In this document: positions 27,501 to 39,724 of the stretch, piece by piece
Layout of the letters: each line of letters starts with the position of its first letter
How positions within the stretch are numbered: the first letter of the stretch is position 1
DNA from: Promerops cafer
Lineage: Eukaryota; Chordata; Aves; Passeriformes; Nectariniidae
Reading direction: 5' to 3'
Assembly (NCBI GenBank): GCA_013398275.1
Contig: VZSE01005034.1
Span: forward strand, 1,756,173-1,820,172
Length of the DNA stretch: 64,000 nt
The notes under the pieces: generated by a model
Database searches by the model: none
Told to the model about the DNA's origin: nothing
Seen by the model: only the letters and a program-made list of their open reading frames with translations
Translations under genes and position numbers: made by a program

Positions 27501-30500
27501 GGACCCTTTGCACTCTGACTGAAGCTCTCAGCTAGAGGCTGGAGACACTGTCTATTTTTTCCTGGTCCAGTCAATCCAGTTATTCCATAAATTTCAAGAG
27601 GAACCAGGGAAACATTTTATGTCCTAGCCTGACTTGTCATGAGAGAGATCCTGAGTTTCCCACCAGCACCTTTTATCCCAGCCACTCTCCTGGACTGTAC
27701 TGCAGCTCAGGTGCACAGATCCCCATGTCCTTATGTCCTTTATAAAGGCTGCTGGAGATGCAGACCATGCATCCAACCTGTCAGGGCACTCCTTGGGTTT
27801 AGGGTGCTTTATTGAAAGGCTGAACTGAGTAAACTCAAATAGCTTGCTTTTACCAAAAGCCATGCAAAGAAATGTCTTCAAATTCAGGACCACAGAGTAA
27901 TTGGATACCAGAAGTTATAGTTGTTGGCATAGATAAGAAATGGGAGAACCACCACTGAAATTACCCAAACTCTCTAAGAAGCAAGAAGACTCTACATGGA
28001 AAGTGGATTACGATTATTTTTCTGCTGTGTTCTGAGACCCAGGCCAAAAAAATAGCAGGATATTTGTCTGGTGGAAAATAAACTGGTTTTTTGTTTGTTT
28101 GGTTTTTTTTTAATTCCCAGTGTAATACTTAGCTAGAAAGCCACCTATAAGGGAGACCTCTTATTTCATAATAAGTACATGATGAAATTGAAAATGGTCT
28201 CCTCATGCTGCCGAGGTGGCAGTAGTGAAAGTCCCTCAGAGCCCTAAATATGTCTTAGCAAGTAAAAGTTGCAAGTAGGAATAAATGTTGGCAGTCTCTA
28301 CTAATGAATGCTCGCTGAACTAGTAAGTTTTTCAGCAGATCAGCAGGACACAGACATCTCCAAACCCAAGCATGGAGTCCACAGTATCATTGCATGTCCT
28401 GATGCTGTGCTGGAAGCAGAACAGAGCAAGAGGGGAGGAGCTGCCACTCTAGGAACTATTTTTCCAGCAACAAATAACTTCCTTGCATGCTGTTCAGTCT
28501 ATTTGCCTCCATCCCCTGCTCTCCTTCATTCTTACCAAACTATTTCCCCTTGAGCAGCTTTCTCCAGGCCCTGGGCACCACATACTCTTGCATAGTAAAT
28601 AATGATTTAGTAGCTTCCATGTGGCTTTTGGGTTAAACGAGACATACCATGGAAACATGTTTATTCTCTCTTCTCCTGCTACCAGTACAGTGGCATCAGC
28701 TTATTCCATTTTGTTTAGGCAGATAAAAAGTTTGTAAAGGCTTGGTTATCAAAACTGATACCCAGGCTACCTGCAAGCATTCAGGCAGTATCATGCATGC
28801 ACAGGTGCAGAGGAGGAACTGCTTCTAGTGAAATACAATCTTTCTTGCATCAGAGTAACAGAAATCCCCTTTAAACCTTTTCATAACGCTATTATTGTAA
28901 TAACAATAAAAAGCAGCAGCACATGAGGACACACAGTCCCTTTCATTGCCATCCATCACAAAGAGAACATATATGAGATCTCTGTATTTTACTTCCAGTT
29001 CCCAAAGTGAAAGAGAAATTATCCTGTAGAGCATCAGCTCCTGCCAGTTCTGGAAAGTGTGTCACAACATAGAAATGCAGCCTACAAATCCCTTCCTACT
29101 TGGCCCTTTTCAGCCCATAAGCTCTCGTGCTGGAGCAGCCCTTGTAAGGTTTAAGGAATGGATGGGAGGTTATGGGCAGTGTCCAAGCCCCACCAAAGTC
29201 CTGTTTGGGGGACTGAAATGGAAGGGAAACAGCACAAAGGGCTCCATGAGGATTCCTCAGCAGACGCATTTATACTGACCACAGAAAGCACTGACCACCA
29301 GAGGTAAAGCTCAGAGGATGCAAATACTGAAAACAAGAAAAACTGCACTGATGGCTGAGTTGTGTCCTTCACTGCCGCCCACAGACTTTCATTTTACTGC
29401 TGAAAACAGATATTCCTGTGGGATAAAAGTAAGTTTTAAGAAGACAAACCACACTGGAGAAAAAGAGATTTTTTTTTTTACCTTGCAACCAGAGGATCTG
29501 GTTTTCTTTTGTACAAAACACCCACACGTTTTTTCACAAATCTATCTAGGAAAAAGTTTATCTATGTCTTCAGCATTAACCCTTTGAAGTTTTAGAGACA
29601 GCAGAAATGTGTGGTTGTAAATCCAGAGACAGCACATACAAAGTTTGGATCCATTTTATGTTTTGAACAAGGGAGAAAAATTTCAAACCATTCCTGGAAA
29701 CAACAAACCATCCCACAACTACAAGCTGAAGACTTCTTTATCAAAGTATCAGCATTTCTCCTGCATTTATAAGTATCATGACTTTGAAAAATTGCTACTC
29801 GTGTGAGGTGCTGTTTCAAGGTAGTGACACATTATAGAGAAAGCATTTAAAAATATGCATATTTGGTTTTGGTTTTTACTTCCCAGACTGGAGAAAGCTA
29901 CGTGCATTTTTACAATTGGAGATTATTTTTGTGAGCAGTGTTAAAGAAAGAAAAAAATAATTAATCCATTAATATCTTAGCCATAAAATTTCAAGTGGTT
30001 ACTATTGCCTCTTGGCTTCCCCCTGAATGCAGTCAATAATGGGTAAATGCTGGACCCCAGTAACTCTCTGGTTACAGCCCCTTACATTTTTCTGGTTGAG
30101 GTGCTACAACATAGGAGGAGCTGGGGTTTTTCCTCTCTCTCTGCAATGCTTAGTTTCTGAAAAATAAAAGTTTTCATTTTACCTTTTCTGTTAGACGTAT
30201 TATTTAACAAAGTGTTTATCAAACACCTGGAAAATCATTCTCCTTTAAAAATTTTATGATGGAAAAGCAATTACCCTTTAAGCCATGTTTCAAAGTCACT
30301 TCACAAGAATCCTTTGGAAGCAAACCTCAGCTTTCTCTCCTCCTTAACACCCAATGTCACCCAACAAGCATGTAAACTACAGCTGATTTTATTATTTTAA
30401 TATCTAGTAATAAAGTATAGATGATGATTTTATCTTTTATATGAAATCTATGCGTAAATTAAATCTTTAAATAAATCAGGATTGAGTTGGTTTCAAATAC

Positions 30501-31014
30501 TTCTCCTCCTTACTAGGGTTTGGATTTGTACAGCTATTAGAGCCAAGTATGTCTTAAGCTTTTTCCGTACATCAAAACAAAGAGCAAATATGAATCAAAG
30601 GCCTTGAGATTCCAGATGAAAGAAAAAGTAAATTAAAAAGTCTGTGTGTTGGAAAAAAAAAAAATAAAAGGTTTTATGGCAAGGAAATAATTTAAAAAAC
30701 TTTTTAAAAAGTGCAAGGAAGAACCAAGCCAGCAATACACATCTAACAATCTGTACTCATCTGAAAACATAAAGAGCAGCCACCAGAGCCTGCCAGGTGC
30801 ATTAAGTGGTAAGCAAAGATGCAGGACTTAAATGCAGGATTGTATAAGTGGGATACTCTGGGGAGCTAATTTCATTTTTACTCAGGGGAGTGACACAGAA
30901 AGACTCTGTCTATAATGCAAAACCCTGCCTTTGGGGTATTTTGAAATAGGAATCAAAGTTCTGTTTGACCAAAAATAGAGGGACAGTCCCTTTCCAGATT
31001 CTTACACCAACTTC
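21540..31014. other. non-coding stretch, no gene seen
   Basis: About 9.5 kb directly upstream of the putative minus-strand promoter. It contains no recognisable exon or large repeat. Simple repeats include an alternating CA/TA run at 24598-24619 and an A12 at 30653-30664. ORFs are short and unremarkable. Confidence 0.55.
24598..24619. repeat. alternating purine-pyrimidine run with palindrome
   Basis: 22 bases of strict alternation (CA, then TA, then TG). The inner 'acacatatatgtgt' is a perfect palindrome. This is a small microsatellite with some potential for unusual DNA structure. Confidence 0.85.
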
Positions 31015-31690
31015 CCAGTTCAGGGAACTGGCTGATGCTGTTGACAGGCCATCCTCCATTGTATTTGAAGAGTCATGGCAGTCAGGTAAGGTCTGGACTG
31101 AAAACAGGGAAACCAGTCTCCTATTTTTAAAAAGGGAAGAAAGGAAGACCTGGGGAACTACAGACAGGTGAGCCTGGCCTCTGTGTCTGGGAAGATCATG
31201 GAGCAGATCTTCATGGAAGCCATGCTAAAGCACACATGAGACAAGGAGGTGACCAGAGACAGCCAGCACAGCTTCACCAAGGGAAAATCATGCCTGAACA
31301 ATCTGGCAGCCTCCTACAATGGAGTGACAGCAACAGTCACAAGGGAAGACCAAGCTGTGTCATCTACCTGGATGTCTGTGGGGCCTCTGACACAGTCCCA
31401 CATGACAGCCTTATGTCCAAATTGGAGAGACAGGTGTTTGGTGGATGGACTATTCAGTGGAGAAGGTATCTGCTGGATGGTCAATGGCTCTATGCCCAGG
31501 TGGAGGCTGGTGACAAGTAGTGTCCTTCAGGGCTCTGTCTTGAGACTGGCACCCATTAATATCTTTATCAACAACACAGTGAGATCAAGTGCACCCTCAG
31601 CAAGTTTGCAGATGACACAAAGCTGAGCAGGGTGTCTGATGCAACAGAAGCAAAGAATGCCATCCAGGGATAGCACCAAGTTGCTTGGGA
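31015..31690 (+). mobile_element. CR1 LINE ORF2 fragment, reverse transcriptase region
   Basis: An internal CR1 piece covering part of the ORF2 reverse transcriptase domain. The translation shows hallmarks in order: a 'FKKGRKEDLGNYRQVSLAS' block, then 'SQHSFTKGKSCLNNL', then 'CVIYLDVCGASDTVPHD' (the YLD..AFDTV palm motif, altered). Next come 'VLQGSVLR' and a FADDTK catalytic box at 31605-31622. These fall in different frames with stops between them, so the copy is dead. CR1 similarity stops near 31690, well short of the usual CR1 3' end. The element was therefore cut by deletion or by insertion of the unrelated GC-rich block that follows. Confidence 0.9.
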
Positions 31691-31714
31691 GCACAAACTG
31701 CTTTTTTGTCACTG

Positions 31715-32100
31715 TTCGATTATGCTCTCTCTTCCCCTTGCCCCACCTGAGTCAAGGATGCCAAGCTGCAAGGCTGCAGTGTCAGGGGACAGCAGGAGGG
31801 GCTGCCCAGCTCAGGGGCAGCTGAGGGCCCCCCAACAGCAGTCAAACACTCACTCATCAGGACCCTGTCCCCCCCAGTACCTGAAGGCTGGGCAGAGCTG
31901 GTCCTTTGATGGCCCTCGACAGGACAAGGTGTGAGCCACCCCTGGGTTCCAAGCACGAGCAGCAGGAACCAGGGCTGGAAAAAGTTGTGCTCAGAAAGAA
32001 GGAGGAGGAGGTATTCAGTCCTGACCTTCAGTGGAGACCCCGGGGAGGATGTGTGGGTGGAAGTCCCATGTGGGGCTTTTCTGGGCTATTAAGGCTCGTT
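31715..32100. other. GC-rich unidentified block next to CR1
   Basis: The sequence shifts abruptly to GC-rich at the point where CR1 homology ends, with C-rich and purine-rich (GAAGGAGGAGGAGG) stretches. ORFs exist on both strands but none shows a recognisable domain. It could be another decayed repeat inserted into or beside the CR1, or unique sequence. I do not recognise it. Confidence 0.35.
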
Positions 32101-34592
32101 AACATACTCAATCATATTGGTAACAGGTGGGGAGCTTGTAAGATTGCTCAAGGCTGGAGCTTGTTTTCCAATTTATTATTTTGCACAGAAAAAAGGCAAA
32201 CATCAAAAGTTGAGACTCTCTAGAGGTCCCAGGGATAAGCAATCTCCCTTAACTTGCCCTGTCTGAGAAAAGCTAAGGGGACACTCCACCGGAGGTTTCT
32301 CCAACTATAACTGGAGCACAAACTATTTAATACAAGACACTGCTGACTTCCTCTCTTTTTCTTTTCAAGAAAATTTATTCTCTTGAAGTGTTCTGAAAGT
32401 CACTGAATTTAGGAACAACAGACACTTTATACTGGAGCAGTGAAGGGAACAGGCTGTGCTGGGTAAACTGGCATAGTTATGCTTGGGTATCTCACAAAGG
32501 CACAGCAGAAATTCCAAATAGTACCAAACAGTAAATTATAGCAGGTGCAAAACTCAGCGCCAGTTTATCTGGTTTATCAAGTCTCTGCAAGGAATGAAAA
32601 ATAAAATTAAACTGAAAGCTATGATTTGGTCAAGGTCAAATACTTTTGAATGCATTTTACACTGTTTAGGATTCTAATTCCTTGTTAAATCGTGAGAGAA
32701 CAATGAGATCACCCTCAGTATCAGTTCCCTAAGTAAAAGACTATCATATTGCCAATTTGCACATATATAAAGGCAGATAAAAATGAAATATTACTGTTCA
32801 TAATCTTCAAATACCCCAATGAAATTCTGTATTTCCAGACATGAGCCTCATCAGAGTTACACTGATCCCATCAAAAACAAAGCTATTCCATAAATATACA
32901 CTCCATTTACCAACACTGCAACATTTACCAGAAAAAAAGTACTGCTGAGGACTTCTAAAGTGGACTCTTGTTTCACAGTTCCCAGTAGTGACAATGTAAT
33001 GTTTGAGATCTGTTCTTTGGACCAGATGCTCACCATTTATAGGATGTTTCCATTGTTTCCTGGATTAAAACAACCCCTCTTACAAATTGTAATGATGCTG
33101 CTTCTGCATCCTATGTAAGCTACCCTGCAGCATTTCCCAGTCTCCAAAGTGAGACAGCATCAGCACGAGATGAGCACATGAACTGGAGCTCAGTGAAGTT
33201 TTAAAATCTGCCCAAAACAGGGGAATGGATTGTTGTCAGCCGTAGCTCAGATAATAAATTATGTTGTTTTAAATGTACTTTCTGAGCCAGGGCCATGCAT
33301 CTATTTTTGCTCTCAAATATGCCCTGCCTTGTGCTGTATACACAGCACACTGACAGCATATTGAGAAGCTTTGTTTCTGGAGCCTTTAACCTTGTATTAT
33401 CTTGATTCAATAGGACTTGCACATTCCAGAAAATGACTTGTCCCCTCATCAATGGATTCTGCCACGCTGGATTGCACTTATGGGGCTTGGAAAATTTAAG
33501 TCTTCTGAGTGAAACTTTGCCTGTGCCAAAGCATCGGCAACTTTGATTTCATAGGATTATTCTCACAGCCCTTAAGACCAAGTTTCTACTGAAGCCTCAA
33601 AACAAAAGTACCTGAGTAAACCTGAAAATCATTAAGTATGAATCCATGCAAAATATTTCCCATCATAATCTCTTTTCAGCCAGGGGCCATGTATCTGCTC
33701 ACCCATGCCCCAGGCAGCTGACAGTGCGGCTCGCCCGTTTCCCCCAGCCCAGGAAGCGCTTTCCACCACACCCGGGGTTTCTTACAGGTCAGAGCTTTTT
33801 ATTTCAATTATGAGCCTTGGGCAGAATGTCAAACAAAACAGTTATTTTGCTTAGTTTGGGCTACCACCCTGCCTCTGAAACTCCTTCCTTTCAGTTCCTC
33901 TGCGTTGGGGACTATTGTAGGACATTGCCTGAAAGTTCAATAGGGAGCATCTGGACATGTTTCGGACAGCTTTTGTAGCTGTACAGGGCTGACTGCCCTG
34001 AGGTCTCTCCAGCCTGTTCAAAGAGCTGTCTTTTGTGGAGAGAAAACTCTCTTTTTGGTACAGAACACACCTTTTTCTACAGACTCGACTCTTGTGGCTT
34101 TCAGGCTTCAGAGCTGTGTTTTGATTGCAGATCTGAGGAAGAAATACTCTTCTCCACACACGTATGTGTGTCTCTCCACTCGTGTATCCTGGTGCCCCTC
34201 AAACCCTCACATCTCTCCCAGGGACATCAAGCCTGACACAAGCTGGACTAACAGCAGGCCCAAAAGCTGTTCCTACCTGCCTGTCTGAAGAAGATTTTAT
34301 TGCAGATATTTTGACAAACTTGGGAGCAAGAACAGAGTGTGGATCACCTTCCCAGATCAGCTACCTGTATCTTCCTTCCTTGATGTTTTGTAGTCCATCA
34401 CTGATTGTGAAATATCCCCATTTTATTCTCTGCTTGTAGTGAGCACCAATAATTCCAGCATGCCAAAGTGCTTCATTTGGCTTACAGGGCTCTTCTTAGG
34501 GACCAATGGCTAAAAAAACCCCATTGACAAGTAATATGTAAAAGGCCAGACTGCAATTCATGTTTTGCCATAAAATTATGCAGGATAGATTT

Positions 34593-34609
34593 AAAAAAAA
34601 AAAAAAAAA
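34593..34609. repeat. poly(A) tract, A17
   Basis: Run of 17 A, with a second A10 run about 40 bp downstream. Confidence 0.95.
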
Positions 34610-35185
34610 TCTAGTGATGCAAGTATTTTATTTTGTCCTTTTCTGGAAAAAAAAAAGGAGCCATTTTAATGTTTGGTCCCCCTGGAGCCCCTTGGCTTTT
34701 TCCCACATCTTCCAGATAAGGAAATCAACCTAAATAAATATTTGGCTTGAGTTAAAGGTGATGTCTTCAGGGAAGGCCAGCAGCTTTGCTTTTCCAGGGA
34801 GGCTAAAGGGATGCAGTGGCCAGCTCTAGCTGTGGCTGCTCAGCTCTAGCACCTCCATTACTGTGCCTCCTTTCCCCTCCCACCTGTCTGCCTTCTCTGC
34901 TCACATATAAATTCCTTGAGTTAGGGACCCTCTGCATGTGTGACCACAGGATTCGGGCAAAAAAGAGTTCTTGTCACGGAAAAACATGCTAACAAATAAA
35001 AAATATATAGCAGGAATCTTCCCTTTAATCCACTATAATTTGGAAGTTGGTCTTTCCATAACCTCAGCATCAGATGCATTGCTCTTATTTTTTTTGTGCC
35101 TGTTTAAGAGGAACACGAAACCATCAAGGGACAGATTGCTGTACTAACTCTGTAATATAGCAAGGCACCACAAACATAACTCCAC

Positions 35186-35205
35186 AAAAAAAAAAAAAAA
35201 AAAAA
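35186..35205. repeat. poly(A) tract, A20
   Basis: Run of 20 A in unique sequence, with no retroposon body recognised upstream. Confidence 0.95.
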
Positions 35206-37962
35206 GCAATTTTTACACAAGTGAAATAATTTTTCATAAGATAAAAGTTGATTTTTCTTGGACTGTGAGATGGGATAATACCAGGGTTGTCAGCATTTGG
35301 CTCACAAATGAGAAATGCACAGTGTCTGAATGGATTTTTCTGGGGGAAGTTGAGGGGTGTAAACTAACATTCTGAATTAGATTTTTATGAACCATGAATA
35401 TGAGCATTGACAAAAAGAACCTTTTTAGCTCTGTGCTTTCCATGACTTTGCTCTCTATTTCCAAAGCTGCTTGTGACAGCGTATTCATTCCCTGAGATTG
35501 TTTACTCCTAGTAAAAAGAGCACACCCAACCCAGTGCAGATATACATGCAGATAAGCAGTTTTCAACCCAGAAGGGTGGAGAGTTACTTCTAGAGGACCA
35601 CAAAAGATCAACAGAAAAAAGCTATTTCGTATGCACTAATCTGAAACACACATAATTTCTGGAAAGAGCCTCACTATGACTGAAAAAAACCCTAACAATA
35701 TTAAAAAAATTGAAAAATTCTGACATAGGTGAAGTAGTAATTTGCCAGATCTGGAAATCCAGTGGGGATTTTGCCAGGAGACCTCAGTACCTGCTGCTGA
35801 GGTCTTGTGCTGCTACCCAGCCTTTAGAAGCAAAATCTCTTGCTTGGCTTCTGCAGTGGAATAACATAAAGGAAACGAGAGAGAAAGAGAGAGACGGTGT
35901 TCACACAGTCTGTTGTAAATAACTACACAGCATATTCATTATCTGAATCAAAGGTACACAATTATACTTTGACTTAAACAAATCCCTCTAAGAATATTTA
36001 AGACAACAGCAAGAAAACGTCTTCATCTTGAGTGTGCAGACTTACTCTGTGCCAAAAATTAGCCTCAGAGTAGGTCAAAACTGGTGACCTGTTTGCAGTC
36101 ATATATGGTATATACTCATGTACAGTAGAGAACACCAGCTGGGCTGTGGAAGTCTTGTGTCATATTGCTTTTTCTGCTCCACTTTATGACTCAGCAACTC
36201 TTACCTGGAAATGAGATTGAGATAAATTCAATTATTAATGACAAATATTATCATATGGCCTTGAAAAAAAATTCAAAGTGCCCGTTACAGCATGCCCTCC
36301 TTCTCAAGGCAAGAAGTGACCCACTCCTAGCACAGAATTCAACATCCTCATATCTCCTCCTGCTTTTCCACTTGTGAAGAAATTGCAGGCTGCAGTTTGT
36401 ATAATCTACAGTATTCATTCCCCAAGTTGTCCCTCCTGTCTCCTAACCCAGGTTTGTTCAACTTGCTTTTGACAGTCTTAATAATTGGAGTTACCTGAAA
36501 CAAAAACCTGAGCTCCCCTAATAAGCAGAGTGGGAATCACCAGGAAGGACTTCTGAAACCCTGATAGCTGCTGTATAAATATCCAACACTGTAATGCAGT
36601 ATGTACCAGTATGGCATTTGGATCCCTTAATACTGGTTTTCCACCAGAAAAACAGTGACCAACACATATTTTATTATACAATGACCAATATTAATAAATT
36701 TCATTGATTAATCTAAAAGGCAAAGAAATTTTGTTTTCTAAGTGGTTTCCTCGTGGTCATCAAGTTATTAACCTCTTTAGCTGTGAATGAAATTCAAAAG
36801 CACTGTTCACATCTGAAGGATGTCATTTCACATCTGTGGAATGCGGGGAATTTCTGAAAGGCAGAAAAGTATTAAGCACAGATGTGCATCCATTCATTAT
36901 CCTCAAGACAATGCATACAATATATTAGTCAGTTTTGGAAAACCTCTTGTCAACTGTTGGTCTACAAGAGACACCTGCAAATAATTTAGTGGATTCTGGA
37001 GGATTGGTCTGTGGTCTGTCTATAGCTGATCTGTGACACACTAACATCAGCTTGAGGAACTGTTAATGAACATTTTTAATTTATGCCTGTCTTTGCAAAA
37101 TGCAGGGGTGGACTTAGGAGAAAGGCCTTTTCTTCTCACCATGGTTACATCCATGGGGCATAAGGATATCTGTCACAGGTTATGATCCAGGGACAGACCT
37201 CTCTGAGATGAGCTGGGGACACAGTGAAGGGCTTTGGTCTGTAAAGCCCCACAGGGTGCTGAGCCCGTATGAAGAATGCTCACAGCAGTACCTCACCTCA
37301 GAGGGAGAGAATTTGGGCTGTCAGGGGTCGGGGCTGGAGTGAAAGCACCTAAGACCTAACAGAAAGAGGAAACTCAGAATAGAGTGGTCTCATCCCACTC
37401 ATAATTCTTTGCTTAAAAGGTGGTCATCTTAGGTAGCACTCCTCTATTCCATCATCGAAGATGGATTGGAGAGGACAGGAAGAAGTTCTAGACCTACCTA
37501 TGCACTGAAGGACTAATCCATGCCCCTGGTTGCTGTGACTACACAAGTGATCTGGGAGAACAAGAAGAAAATCTAGGAATTTTCACGCATCTCATCTGGG
37601 CCAATTAATACAGAATTATTACTACTATTTTTATTTTGCTCAGAGACAAATTAAACTGAAAGAAAACAAAGATCTATAGCATGAGCTCTAGGATGCTTTT
37701 CAGAGATGGAACATTCTGACCTTGTATTCCCTTCGGTATCAGAAGAAATATCCTCTCACTTGGTGAATAATCTGACTAGGATGTTTAATGAAAATGAAGG
37801 CCTTTTTTCTTCTTCCAGCTATGCTTTAAGAGGCAGAGGCAGCTGTGTCTTCATTTTGTGAGGAACATAATCGTTTCAGTATGTAGCAGGCATTTTCTGA
37901 GAATGCCTACAACTGGACAAAAGCAGTAGTTGGGCCTTTTAATGCTTTGTGTCTTTGGTTTG

Positions 37963-37979
37963 TTTTTTTTTTTTTTTTT
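37963..37979. repeat. poly(T) tract, T17
   Basis: Run of 17 T just upstream of the possible decayed coding remnant. On the minus strand it would be an A17 tail, but no minus-strand retroposon body was recognised. Confidence 0.95.
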
Positions 37980-38418
37980 CCCTTTTCTGAGGGAATTACT
38001 ATTTATGGGAGTAGGTACCACACTGTTAGCAAAACCTGCCAGGTCCATTTGCACAGGCAACTGTTATACTTCATTTTGGGGACACCAAGATCAACTGCTG
38101 CTAAGGACTTCAGGGGAAAATAGCACTGTTTAAAGACCTTGATGTGTTTCACTTCCATGCTAACAGCTGGGTTGCTTAGTCATGTGAACATGAGGGCAAA
38201 ATGTTCAAAGGTACCACCTGAGGCACCTGGAGAACATAACACCAAGCAGGAAAGGTCCTGGAGGCATCAGGTACTGCCAGAGTCAAGTTGCAGCTTAGCC
38301 AGCTCTTTCAGAGCAGTTTTGAATGGAGGCTCCTAAGATTTTTAATGGCCTTTTCCACTGCACTGGTTGCTGGTAGCAGTAGCAGACAGATGTTTTTTTG
38401 TAGATTATTATTTTTTTA

Positions 38419-39123
38419 AAAAATGGATGGAAAATGCCAGTGGTGCCAGTTTTCTCAGAAGCTCTTTCCAAGTTTCTGAAGTGTACAGCAGTTGGCAACC
38501 TCATGGCCATTACTACCTGTAACTTCTTTCTCACTATGCCAACAGTGGGATTGAAAACCCAGGCTAGGGCCTCAAAGCTCCTCACCAAATGAAGGGACCT
38601 CATCCATTGCTTGGATCAGTGTCATCCTTGGCAGATTGAAGAGGAGCTGCAGGGTCTGCCTGCAGTACAACAGTGTGTAAATGGAGAAACCAGACTAACG
38701 CTGACAATAGCTACAACTCTCCTCAGAGAGGGTAGTCCTGAGTTGCTCTTAGGCAGGAAAGGATTACCATGACAGTGTGGTTGTGCCAGGACAAATGTTT
38801 TCCCCATCAATTTTATGGTGGGGCAGGCCAGTTCTGCATCACACCCTCTTCAGAGCTCATTACATCTGGCTTTGGTTTTATGAAATTCTTGATGCCCTTG
38901 TTGCCACAAATCCAGTCATGTAGTTGTGGCTATCAAGTCACACCAATGCATGGTTGTAGCAAGGAATTCTGTATTTCAAGAGATGCATCTGCTACTCATT
39001 CCTAGGCAGTCATCTGATGCTGCTAGGTTATATAATACATTTGAATCTGGCAAGAATGAACAAGAATCCTGTAACAAAAGTAGAAACCTGTTTCACATAC
39101 TAGATCAAAACAGGCAGGAATGA
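38419..39123 (+). pseudogene. possible decayed coding remnant, identity unknown
   Basis: One plus-strand frame stays readable for about 700 bp with only a few in-frame stops (near 38590, 38770 and 38880). It reads like degraded protein rather than random translation, with helix-like, leucine-rich segments such as 'SEALSKFLKCTAVGNLMAIT' and 'LTLTIATTLLREGSPELLLG', then 'ARLYNTFESGKNEQES'. I cannot match it to a family. It might be an old processed pseudogene, a fragment of a mobile element or chance. There is no downstream poly(A) tail. The base composition is higher in GC than the AT-rich surroundings. Confidence 0.2.
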
Positions 39124-39320
39124 TGGAAAGAAACTGTTTCGAAACTGAACTTCACACATTCCAGTTGCAAAGCCTGGCAGACTGTCAAGAGACTGAGTGG
39201 AGACTCTGGTCTGGGAAAAGGGAGTACCCTGTCACAGCAAACTCCACAACATCACAGCTGATAGCCAATGGCACAGACCCCTAATTGAAATCAGGCTCTC
39301 AGTCATGCACTAAAAAATGA

Positions 39321-39553
39321 CGGTTTCTGAGGCGGCAGATTCCGAATGTCAGCAGGACCCTGATCGCTTCTTTCGCTTGTCCGAGCTCAGGCTGGCTCTT
39401 CATCCGCAGCACGTGACTTTTGGGACTGGCTCTTAAACACTCAGCAACATTTGAGACGCTGTGATTCAGGAACCGTTCTATTCCTCGCTGCGGATCCCAG
39501 GCGTGCAAGGATGGGCGAGGATTATAGACATTCCCAAGGCAGGGAAAACGGCG
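39321..39553. other. small CpG cluster
   Basis: Sixteen CpG dinucleotides fall within about 235 bp, although the flanks are strongly CpG-depleted. A 139-codon minus-strand ORF (39299-39718) covers it, but no domain or signal is recognisable. It could be a minor promoter, an unmethylated regulatory element or a younger insertion. Confidence 0.4.
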
Positions 39554-39724
39554 ACAAGCAGGAGGAGCTTCTGACCTGCTTCTTGGCTGTGCACTGCCCC
39601 ACAGCTTTATGGGGAAGCTAGTTCTTTGGGAAAGCCACTCCAGAGAGGTGGTGTGACCAAAGATATAAACAGGAAATCCTGAGCAATGATAAAAGGAGTT
39701 GATGTTGCACTTACTCATCTCCCA

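Larger units (their letters stand above)
32221..37962. other. non-coding stretch, no gene seen
   Basis: No recognisable exon or retroelement. Poly(A) runs lie at 34593-34609 and 35186-35205. The largest ORF (125 codons on the minus strand at 35234-35611) shows no known motif and no splice context. Confidence 0.55.

Noticed and set aside
34560..34680. A17 followed by A10, considered as a processed pseudogene tail
   Set aside because: The sequence upstream shows no coding similarity or retroposon body, and no target-site duplication was visible.
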